Below are positions 5,860-12,908 of a stretch of 12,950 nt of DNA, in pieces. The translations under genes and the position numbers were made by a program. The notes beneath the pieces are model-generated. The model was not told where the DNA came from. It did not search any database and was given only the letters and a program-made list of their open reading frames with translations. Position 1 is the first letter of the stretch, and each line of letters begins with the position of its first letter. The stretch is from Chrysochromulina tobinii (taxonomy: Eukaryota > Haptophyta > Prymnesiales > Chrysochromulinaceae): the NCBI GenBank assembly GCA_001275005.1, contig JWZX01000536.1:1-12950 (forward strand), read 5' to 3'.

Positions 5860-7817
5860 TGTCCCAACGGCGCGCCCAACACGGCGCCCACTGGTGCGCC
5901 CAACACGGCGCCCACTGCCCATGCCACCGCCGCGGCGGCTCTGCGGCACCCGCTCTCAACCCGAGGATAAATCCGCCTCGCGCGCGCCACTCCACGCGCA
6001 CGCGTGCAGCGCGCACGGCGCTGCTCCCGTCGGAAGGCAACGACGACGAGGGTCTGGACGCCCTCCTCGACGAGGTAGCTTCACAGTCAGGAGAAACACC
6101 GCAACAACGAATGGGTCTGCTCCCCACGATTGTCTTCATCGTCGCTTCAGCCGCCACGACCGCCTTGTACAGCGCGCTGCTCGTCGCGCTGCACTCGCTC
6201 TCCGAGAAGCACGAAGTGACCATCGGCCAGTTCGCCGCCGCCATCGGCTACGGCCTGCTGCTCGCCCTATGGGCCGGCGCAGAGGCTGGCTTCTTCGTCA
6301 TGCGGATGCAGCCGCCCTACGACGCGATCGCGACGGGCGAGGAAGACTTCAACAGCGAGGCCGAGGGCGATGAGAAGCGCAGCTTCTCGGAGGGGAGCGC
6401 CGTCGGGCGTTCGGAGCAGAGCATCCTTGGCGTCAAGCCTTCGCACCTGCCCGCGCTGCGCATGAGCGCCGAGTTTGTCGCCATCATGGGGTACATATAC
6501 TTTTGCGACCGCACGACCGTCGTGGGCAAGGGGCCCAAGTATCAGTCGAAGACGGCGTTCTGGGCGGTCAACTTGGCCATCCTCGCCGTGGCCGCGTGCA
6601 CGCTGCGCGGCGGGCACGGCGCCGGCGGCTCCGGTCGCGGCGCGCTCTCAGACGAGCACGAGAAGCCCCTGCAGCGCGATCAGACAGAGGAGTGGAAGGG
6701 GTGGATGCAGATCATGTTCGTGCTGTACCACTACTTCAACGAGACCGAGATCTACAACGCGATCCGCATGTACATCGCGTGCTACGTTTGGATGACCGGC
6801 TTCGGCAACTTTTCGTACTACTACGTCAAGAAGGACTTCACGGCCGTGAGATTTGCGCAGATGATGTGGAGGCTGAACTTCTTCGTCTTCTTCGTGTGCG
6901 TCACGATGAACAACGAGTACATGCTCTACTACATCTGCCCGATGCACACGTTCTTCACGTGGGGGGTCTTCATCCCGCTCTACGTGTGCCACCAGTACAA
7001 TGACAACTTCACCGTGCTCTTCGTCAAGATCGGCCTCACGCTCGGCACGGCGCTCGTCCTCTACGACGTGCCTGGCGTCTTCCACAGCGTCATGGACCCG
7101 TTCGCGTTCTTGCTCGCGTTCCACGACCCGCTGCACCCCGAGAATTCGCCGATGCACGAGTGGTTCTTCCGCTCGGGCCTGGACCACCTCGTTTGGGTCT
7201 TCGGCATGTTCTGTGCCTTTGCGTTCCCCTTCCTCGATCGCAAGATGCGGGCGCTCGAGGAGTTGCCCACGGCGGCGCGCAACTGCGCGCGGCTCGCGCT
7301 GCTGGCCGTGACGCTCGCGGTGACCGCCTGGTGGTACTTTAGCTACTTCGCGCTGCCCAAGCGCAGTTACAATGTGGTGCACCCATACACCTCCTTCGTA
7401 GGCATCTTCACCTATCTCGTGCTACGCAACCTGACCGCCGGGCTGCGCAAGCGCCACCTGCACCTCTTCGCATGGTGCGGCAAGATCACGCTCGAGACGT
7501 ATATTCTGCAGTTCCACGTGTGGATGCGCACGACCGGCCTGAACGGCTCGCCCAAGTACCTGATGGTCTGGTTCCCAGGCTCGTACTGGCTCAACTTTCT
7601 CGTCGTGACGGCCGTGTACATCTTCGTCTCGTATCGCGTCTTCATCATCACCGCCGAACTCAAGGACGTCGTCATCCCCAAGCAAGGGGGCGTGGCGCTC
7701 ATCTGGCGCTCCATGCTGATCGTGGCGGTGCTCGGCGCGCTCTACTTCGTCGCCACGCTCGCCGCCCCCGCGCTCGGGGTGCCGCTGATCGCCGCAACCA
7801 TCCCGAAGCCACCCTGA
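5856..7817 (+). CDS. RWA/Cas1p-family multi-pass polysaccharide O-acetylation protein
   Basis: 653 residues from 5856. The Cas1p 10-TM acyltransferase domain is clear: FCDRT (216-220), EWKGWMQ (279-285), YHYFNETEIYNAIR, WMTGFGNFSYYY (312-323), MMWRLNFF, YMLYYICPMHTFFT, HEWFFRSGLD (434-443), HPYTS, and LFAWCGKITLETY with QFHVW. These match plant REDUCED WALL ACETYLATION (RWA) proteins more closely than animal CASD1. The family sits in Golgi or secretory membranes and is thought to move acetyl groups from acetyl-CoA toward polysaccharide O-acetylation. About 11-12 hydrophobic segments run from residue 87 to the C-terminus. No GDSL/SGNH luminal esterase-like domain precedes the membrane part, as in plant RWAs and unlike CASD1. 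The first 85 residues are Arg/His-rich with an 8-residue repeat; initiation at Met86 (6111, 568 residues) would remove them and is possible with a 5' intron (GTAAGC at 5819; CAG before GAGAAAC near 6090). The central codons are intact. Confidence 0.93.
   Translation: MMSQRRAQHGAHWCAQHGAHCPCHRRGGSAAPALNPRINPPRARHSTRTRAARTALLPSEGNDDEGLDALLDEVASQSGETPQQRMGLLPTIVFIVASAATTALYSALLVALHSLSEKHEVTIGQFAAAIGYGLLLALWAGAEAGFFVMRMQPPYDAIATGEEDFNSEAEGDEKRSFSEGSAVGRSEQSILGVKPSHLPALRMSAEFVAIMGYIYFCDRTTVVGKGPKYQSKTAFWAVNLAILAVAACTLRGGHGAGGSGRGALSDEHEKPLQRDQTEEWKGWMQIMFVLYHYFNETEIYNAIRMYIACYVWMTGFGNFSYYYVKKDFTAVRFAQMMWRLNFFVFFVCVTMNNEYMLYYICPMHTFFTWGVFIPLYVCHQYNDNFTVLFVKIGLTLGTALVLYDVPGVFHSVMDPFAFLLAFHDPLHPENSPMHEWFFRSGLDHLVWVFGMFCAFAFPFLDRKMRALEELPTAARNCARLALLAVTLAVTAWWYFSYFALPKRSYNVVHPYTSFVGIFTYLVLRNLTAGLRKRHLHLFAWCGKITLETYILQFHVWMRTTGLNGSPKYLMVWFPGSYWLNFLVVTAVYIFVSYRVFIITAELKDVVIPKQGGVALIWRSMLIVAVLGALYFVATLAAPALGVPLIAATIPKPP
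5872..5917 (+). repeat. 22-bp direct repeat at the 5' end of the RWA reading frame
   Basis: A 22-base sequence starting GCGCCCAACACGG is repeated exactly at 5872-5893 and 5896-5917 (24-base period), giving AQHGAHWC then AQHGAHCP if translated. Such a repeat inside an Arg/His-rich segment outside the conserved domain weakens the case that the first 85 codons are translated. Confidence 0.9.
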
Positions 7818-7870
7818 GCATCGCGGTGTGAATTCACACGCCCTGAGTATCGCGGATCAAGTACTCAGGG
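7812..7870 (+). repeat. Palindrome and hairpin repeats spanning the RWA stop codon
   Basis: CCCTGAG-C-ATCGCGG (7812-7826), which contains the TGA stop, is repeated as CCCTGAG-T-ATCGCGG at 7841-7855 with one mismatch. Between the copies is the perfect 14-base palindrome GTGTGAATTCACAC (7826-7839). The second copy starts a hairpin: CCCTGAGTA (7841-7849) pairs with TACTCAGGG (7862-7870) across a 12-base loop. CTCAGGG could instead pair with the CCCTGAG at the stop codon, giving two mutually exclusive stems. A 3' UTR structural or processing element is inferred. Confidence 0.7.
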
Positions 7871-8370
7871 TTGGAAAGTGGAGGATATTCATTTGGTGAC
7901 CGTCACATCAGCGTCGCATCGCAACTGTGCTGACTGCAGTGCGAGAACCGCATGGGCCCCGGGGCGTGCCAGGGGAAAGATATGTTCTACGAGAGGTCGT
8001 TCGATACCATATGGGGTAGCGTGCCCGCGGCCGCGCTATTTTTCTTCGCTTAAACCTTATACGCGATGATACGATTACACGCGACGGTCGCAGTACGGCG
8101 TATGCGAAAAGTCTGAAAAAGTGCGCACGTCGGTCGTCGTCGCGTCGCGTCCTCGCGACTCACGTCCGGCCGCTACGAGAAGTCGAGAACGCTAACTTAC
8201 CGACTTACGCCGGACACGGTGACGGTCACCGATAGTCCGGCCGGTCTCGCAACTCGCGAACAGCGGTCACGTCAGTGCGCATAAGCATCACTCTCGCGGT
8301 CTCGTGTCTCGAGAGCGAGTGAGCGAGAGCACTCTGAACCCAACTCGCCCGAGTCGCGACGGTTTCGCCA
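7871..8370. other. Convergent 3' spacer between the RWA and MYND-ARM genes
   Basis: No coding frame stands out in these 500 bases, which must hold the 3' ends of both convergent transcripts. There are two further inverted-repeat structures. One is a compound hairpin at 8209-8241: GCCGGAC/GTCCGGC outside and CGGTGAC/GTCACCG inside. The other is CTCTCGC (8291-8297) pairing with GCGAGAG (8323-8329), enclosing the palindrome TCTCGAGA (8307-8314). GTCCGGCC also occurs at 8164-8171 and again at 8235-8242. CG dinucleotides are very frequent from 8070 on. Confidence 0.5.
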
Positions 8371-11190
8371 TCACACCGGCCGATAGCGGTACACGACATC
8401 GGTGGAGACGGGAATCCCATGCTCATCCATCAGACGCACGTGCTCCTGCACCAGTCGGGCCGTCAACGGCCGCGTCGTTGGGCCATTTGTGGACGGCGCT
8501 TGTGGGGTCATCGACCTGCTGTTCCATCCGCGCGACGACAGCACGACGATGGTCCGCGGCGTCGCAGCGGTCTTCGGCCGTGGTGCCGGCGGCGGGGCTG
8601 CGGCATGCGCCGGCGTCCTCCACTGCTGCAGAAAGCCCCGAGGCGTCGGCTGACGAGCGCCGACTGCAGAGGAAGCAGGAGCAGGAGCGGGAGCAGGAGC
8701 GGGAGCAGCAGGAGGAGCAACAGCAGCAACAGCAGCAGCAGCAGCAGCACCACCACCACCCGCCGCCGCACGCGCGGGGCTGCCGCCGGGGCTACCGCCC
8801 GCCAGCCGCGCGCTCCAGATATGCTCCAGGACCGTCTCCCCTCCCCGCCACGAGCCCTTTTCGGAACGCTTTTGGAGCAGTGAGGCCTCCCGCGTGAGTT
8901 TCATCTGTTCACGGATGGCCTCTTCGCCGTGCGACCAGCCATTCTCGATCTCTCGACGCTCGCTCGCAGACAGCTGGTGGAGGCGCCGGCCCGCCAGTTG
9001 CTCTCCGAGGGCCGGAGAGGACGACGGTGATGGTGACGAGGCAGGCGCGTGGGTGTCCTCAGCAGCGGCGGCGGCGGGCGCGGCGCTCGATGCGGCGCTC
9101 GTCCCGCCACGAAGGGGTTGCCAGGATCGAGCGTCCGCGGCGCGGTGCCGCGGCTCATCGGCGCGCGGTCTGGCCGCCACGTCAGCGCCAAGGGCCAACA
9201 GCACCGACGAGGCAGTCGCTGGCACCGCGGTGGCAAAGGAGGCCCTCGTGTATCTCGAGGTGTATCTCGAGGGCGCGCCCGACGCGGCGCGGGGGGAGCC
9301 CGCGCTCGTGAAATCTCGATGTGTATCTCGATGTGTATCTCGGTGTGTATCTCGGGGGGAGCCCGCGCTCGTGATCGGCATCCGAGGCAGAGCCTCGCCG
9401 AAGGCGTCCGTTCGCGGCACGCCTCGGTAGATGGCCGAGGCCTGAAAGGGCGCGTCTTTGAACTCAAAGTGGCGCGCTCCCCCCTGCAGCGCAGCGAGCG
9501 CCTTGCCGAATTCTGGCGCGTGACGAAGCGCGCCGATCAGCGCGGTGCGAGCGCCGGCGCATCCGAAGACATGTAGCAGAGCGCTCTCAGAGAGCGCGGC
9601 GAGCGCGAGGAGGGCCAGGCCGCCCCGTCGCTGCACATCCTCCTTGACGCCGTGCAGCCGCATTGCCGCCACGAGAGCCTCGACGCTGCCGGGAAAGTGG
9701 AGCACCTCCTCGGCCGCTGCCCCGTTCTGCTCGCCCTCGCGAGGCGTGCACAGCACGACGAAGGCATGCAGCACGGCCGTGGCGTGGCTTGCGAGGGTCG
9801 CGTCCGCCGGATGGCGATGCATCGCCGCGAGGGTCGCGCCGAGGCTGCCGGCCGCTCGCACCGCCGCAACGCCACGTCCGCCGTGGACCGGATGAGCCGA
9901 CCATCCGGTCGCGGCGCGACGCAGAATCGCCAACCCTGCGCGCTGCGTCACGAGCAGGGTTGGGTGCAGGCGCATCACGCCGATCACGGCGTCGAGCGCG
10001 TTCCGGGACTTGGCGCGCTCGGCGCCCGCCGCGGCGCCCGACACCGGTGGCGGCGCCATCGCAGCCGCCGCCGCCGTCACCGACACCGCCGACGCTGCCG
10101 CCGCCGCCGCCGCCGCCGATGCCGAAGTGAGGGCGGCGCCGCCAGCCTGGTACAATAGAAGGGCGTCGACCTCTTTTGAGATGGCCTTCTTCGGCAACGG
10201 CTCCGCCGCAGCCGCCTCCTCCGTCGCCGCGATGGACTCGATCACACGCGTCGTCTCGAGCAGGGCGGAGAGCACCTCTTCGCTATCTCCGAGCGAGATC
10301 GCCTCGAGGGCGCGGAGGGCCTCGTGATGCAGGCCGAGCACGCTGCTGCCTGGCCGATCGGACGGGTGCGCCGCGAGGGCGCGCACGATGAGGCCGACCG
10401 CGCCACGCTCGAGCACGAACGCGCGCCCGCCGTGCTCGCACACGAGGGTGATGAGCTTGCTCATCAGCCGCTGGACCTCGGGATGGGCGACTTGCGCGAC
10501 CGCCGCCGGCGTCGCTGCCTCGACGTCTGCGCGGAGCCTATCCAGGGTCACGGGCCTGCGCGTGCGTGGTCTGGCGACGTCTCGGACGCCGGCTCCACCC
10601 ACGACCGAGGGCGGGTAGTAGGTGGCGGTCAGTACGGACGTGGACGGCGGCCGCTCGTCGAGAGCATGCACGAGACGCTGCAGGCAGCGAACCGTTAGAT
10701 CGGCCGACGCAGGCCCAAACTCCTTGAGCACGACGCCCGCGGCATCGCTGCTCCCGGCGTCCACCGAGGCGGGCGTCGGAAGCGGCGTGCCGCACGAGCT
10801 GATGTGGCCGCACGCCCAGCCTTGGCCCTGGCACTCGTATGAGCAGTAGTGCACCATCCGGCACCGGCTGCAGTCGACCCACTCGAACTGCCGCGGGCTC
10901 TCCGCGCCACAGTAGGCGCAGCACGACGTGAGCTCCGAAAAGCACTGGCGCTGGCGCCGCGAGACCGTCGGGCGGTCCTCTGGCTCCGACTGCTGCGCCG
11001 TGGCAGTCCGCGCCAGCGAGGCGACCTCGGCAAACCTCGCGGTCGCCTTCTGCTTGTCTCCGGCGGCCAAAGCACGCTCGGCGTCTCGAATGCCGTCGTT
11101 CGCCTCAGCCCCACCGATGCCGTGCTCGAGCACGCGGTAGGCCTTCGCGCGCGCAGACTCGAGAGCCACTACGGAAATCGAACGTTCCAT
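8371..11190 (-). CDS. MYND zinc-finger / ARM-HEAT repeat protein
   Basis: The frame extends upstream to about 11301, but the first ATG is at 11190, giving 939 residues. Residues 91-133 form a complete MYND finger: C91-x2-C94, C107-x2-C110, YC116-x3-C120-Q, W125, H129, C133. MYND domains bind Pro-rich or PxLxP-type partner peptides. Before it lies a helical segment (about 10-65). After it, helical ARM/HEAT-like units are visible: LITLVCEHGGRAFVLERGAV, AVIGVMRLHPTLLVTQRAG, LGATLAAMHRHPADATLASH, and VEALVAAMRLHG with RRGGLALLALAA. They are broken by a poly-Ala insert (near 365-400). The C-terminal third is disordered, Ala/Pro/Ser-rich, with DTHR repeats, a charged helix (SASERREIENGWSHGEEAIR) and the tail VVYRYRPV. 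There is no SET domain, so it is not a SMYD methyltransferase. A scaffold or adaptor role is inferred. It faces RWA tail to tail and the CorA gene head to head. Confidence 0.85.
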   Translation of the reverse strand: MERSISVVALESARAKAYRVLEHGIGGAEANDGIRDAERALAAGDKQKATARFAEVASLARTATAQQSEPEDRPTVSRRQRQCFSELTSCCAYCGAESPRQFEWVDCSRCRMVHYCSYECQGQGWACGHISSCGTPLPTPASVDAGSSDAAGVVLKEFGPASADLTVRCLQRLVHALDERPPSTSVLTATYYPPSVVGGAGVRDVARPRTRRPVTLDRLRADVEAATPAAVAQVAHPEVQRLMSKLITLVCEHGGRAFVLERGAVGLIVRALAAHPSDRPGSSVLGLHHEALRALEAISLGDSEEVLSALLETTRVIESIAATEEAAAAEPLPKKAISKEVDALLLYQAGGAALTSASAAAAAAAASAVSVTAAAAAMAPPPVSGAAAGAERAKSRNALDAVIGVMRLHPTLLVTQRAGLAILRRAATGWSAHPVHGGRGVAAVRAAGSLGATLAAMHRHPADATLASHATAVLHAFVVLCTPREGEQNGAAAEEVLHFPGSVEALVAAMRLHGVKEDVQRRGGLALLALAALSESALLHVFGCAGARTALIGALRHAPEFGKALAALQGGARHFEFKDAPFQASAIYRGVPRTDAFGEALPRMPITSAGSPRDTHRDTHRDTHRDFTSAGSPRAASGAPSRYTSRYTRASFATAVPATASSVLLALGADVAARPRADEPRHRAADARSWQPLRGGTSAASSAAPAAAAAEDTHAPASSPSPSSSPALGEQLAGRRLHQLSASERREIENGWSHGEEAIREQMKLTREASLLQKRSEKGSWRGGETVLEHIWSARLAGGSPGGSPARAAAGGGGAAAAAAVAAVAPPAAPAPAPAPAPASSAVGARQPTPRGFLQQWRTPAHAAAPPPAPRPKTAATPRTIVVLSSRGWNSRSMTPQAPSTNGPTTRPLTARLVQEHVRLMDEHGIPVSTDVVYRYRPV
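8675..8790 (-). repeat. CAG/CAC/CCG triplet tract encoding Ala/Pro/Gly runs in the MYND-ARM gene
   Basis: On the + strand this is AGGAGCGGGAGC-type repeats followed by an almost pure CAG run (about 8710-8747), CAC repeats and CCGCCG. Read on the coding minus strand it gives runs of Gly, then Ala/Val and alternating Ala-Pro (APAPAPAPA). It lies in the disordered C-terminal region, so length changes in multiples of three should be tolerated. Confidence 0.85.
9248..9374 (-). repeat. Nested 12-bp minisatellite and 21-bp duplication encoding DTHR and SAGSPR repeats
   Basis: A 12-base unit (ATCTCGATGTGT on the + strand) occurs three and a half times at 9313-9354, encoding the DTHRDTHRDTHRD stretch. 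Two further related units, GTGTATCTCGAG, lie at 9248-9271 and encode SRYTSRYT in another register. A 21-base sequence (GGGGGGAGCCCGCGCTCGTGA) is present exactly at 9291-9311 and 9354-9374, flanking the array and encoding TSAGSPR twice. Everything stays in frame within the MYND-ARM gene. Confidence 0.92.
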
Positions 11191-11462
11191 AAACGTCACT
11201 TCCGAATTGCGAAAGAGAAATCTGCAAGGGAAATCCGCAATCCATGTACGGTTGCGAGACAGTTCACAGTCGCTCGCCGGTGTTTTTGATACGTGACGCA
11301 AGGTCGGAGTACGTCCTCATGTCGTAATGATGGCATTCATCAACATAATTTTCCAACTGATTGTGCGACATCGGAAACGGAGTGTGGGAGGTCGTCGACA
11401 GTGGCCGCGACTCCTCGTGTACCACGGCACTTTCATCAGGCCGCGTCAAACCGCACCCATTA
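11191..11462. promoter_or_regulatory. Divergent promoter region of the MYND-ARM and CorA-like genes
   Basis: This 272-base spacer separates head-to-head start codons (11190 on minus, 11463 on plus) and is noticeably richer in A/T than its flanks. AACGTCAC and ACGTGACG (about 11193-11200 and 11291-11298) contain CRE-like TGACGT/ACGTCA or TGACG elements on either strand. No TATAAA box was found. On the plus side, two ATGs precede 11463: a two-codon frame at 11319-11327 and a 54-codon frame from 11327 that overlaps the CorA-like start out of frame. The real CorA transcript therefore probably starts after 11330, or is spliced. Confidence 0.4.
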
Positions 11463-12907
11463 ATGAACACCGTCGAGATCACAAGCGCTGAAGACCAGGA
11501 ACCTCGACGCCTAACCATCGAACCGGTCGTAGATTTTCCACCACGGTCAGTCAGCGGCACGCCTGTAAGCAAGCAGCCGGCGCTGGACCTCACGAAGCTG
11601 TGCAGCAACTTAAAGACTGGCAGTGACTTGAACTCGCTACTCGAGGTCTCCCAGCTCCTCCACCAGTCCCGTCTGAAGAAGTCGTACGGAATGTCTGAAA
11701 CCATGGTCATGCTCAACTTCCAGCTTCCATCTGCTACCGACGAAATGTCTGTGTCCAAACCTTTGACCGTTCGCAAGGGTGGCATGATCGACACGACATG
11801 CGTGAAGGATGTCATGGCGTCCTGCGCGTCCGCGGCGGAGGTGCCCGTCAATTGGTTTCATGTGAACACATTTCATTACGACGACACCCTCAAGAGCTCA
11901 GAGTGCCCTGACCTTAAGGCTCTCATCGAGATCGGCGAGGCGCTCGGCATCACCAGCGGCGTCATTAAGAATACGATGAAGAACTACAACAAGGGGATGA
12001 TCTGCGCGGAATCAGGCCCCGATTGTGTAGGCATCGCTTTCGTCGACCTCGTGCGTGTGGACTCGATGGGCCAGGAGGTGCCCCCCCCGAAGCACCTCGT
12101 CCGAGCTCAAACCACAGGTGTGTTGAAGGGCCAGGAGCACACTGAGACGTATCAAATGGGTGGCGAAGACGAAGCAAACAGCAAGGTGTCACACATCAAG
12201 ACCATCGTGCAGCAGCCCATCGCGATCTTCTATTCCTCAAAGGCGAACACGTGCCTGTCGGTGCGCACCGCGCCAAGCGGCCTCGAGACGCACATGTGCC
12301 ACTGGGGTGGCATTGTGAAGCAACTGGAGAGTAAGACCTCGCTCGTGCATAAAAAGATGGACGCCGCGTACCTGATGTTCCTCCTGATTGCTGAGGTAAT
12401 CAACTCAATCGAGCCGCTGCTCAACACGTACGGAGATGCGCTCGACGGGCTCGATTTCCTCTTTGACGAGTTCGAGCCCACCGTACGGCGCAACATGATG
12501 TCTCGCAGAATTCAAAAGGATCTATGGGTGATCAGGCGCTGGGGCTGGCAGATGAGTACTACTGCGCAGGACCTCGCGGTGGACCCGTGGGACGTGTTCA
12601 CCGATCATCAGGAGAAGCCGCTCAAGATGCTCTTGACGCAGAGCAACACTCTCGCGGAGACCGCAAGAGCGTACATTACGAAGGCGGACTCGCAGGAGGA
12701 TTTCTTCAGCCAGACGCAGGAGCAGACGACCAACAACCTGCTCTTCAACCTCACCATCGTCACAATCGGCATGTTGCCGCCCCAGTTTTTCACGGGCGTC
12801 TACGGCATGAACTTCGTGAACAAGGAGAATGGGGATCCCGGCATCCCGGAGCTGATGCACCCTTATGGCTACCAGATCTTGTGGGGATGGTGCGTGCACA
12901 TCCCCGC

Positions 12908-12908
<1 letters not shown>
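11463..12908 (+). CDS. CorA-like divalent-cation (Mg2+) transporter, 3' partial
   Basis: The frame is open without a stop from ATG 11463 through the right edge; 482 residues precede the poly-C run. The N-terminal 150 residues are hydrophilic, then a CorA-type soluble domain begins (VPVNWFHVNTFHYDD, LKALIEIGEALGI). A long helical stalk follows (AYLMFLLIAEVINSIEPLL, LDGLDFLFDEFEP, DLWVIRRWGWQM). TM1 spans about 426-446 (LLFNLTIVTIGMLPPQFFTG) and leads to the family signature Y447-G448-M449-N450-F451. The loop after it contains acidic residues and IPEL (461-464). The second transmembrane helix should follow LWGWC (473-477) but is missing: the sequence runs into HIPA and then poly-C. A GTGCGTG at 12890 fits a 5' splice site, so the helix probably lies in the next exon. 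CorA proteins form pentameric Mg2+ channels; the compartment is unknown. The upstream ATG choice is uncertain. Confidence 0.85.
12890..12896 (+). other. Candidate 5' splice site (GTGCGTG) in the CorA-like gene
   Basis: GGATG/GTGCGTG lies just after the codons for LWGW, at the point where the second CorA transmembrane helix should begin but does not. GTGCGT is a plausible donor in GC-rich algal genes. If it is used, the coding exon ends at 12889 after the second base of a codon, and everything to its right, including the poly-C, is intron. Confidence 0.45.

Noticed and set aside
5840-6373. Arg/Pro-rich + strand frame at the start of the RWA gene
   Set aside because: Overlaps the conserved RWA frame from the first membrane segment onward; composition is that of a frame-shifted GC-rich gene.
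11191-11301. Extension of the MYND-ARM protein upstream of Met at 11190
   Set aside because: The frame is open to about 11301 but contains no ATG there (it begins at a TTG); initiation at 11190 is the simplest choice.
11264-11851. A 195-residue minus-strand frame over the first part of the CorA-like gene
   Set aside because: The opposite strand continues without a stop into a clear CorA domain with the YGMNF signature; the minus frame has no recognisable motif and would occupy the divergent promoter.
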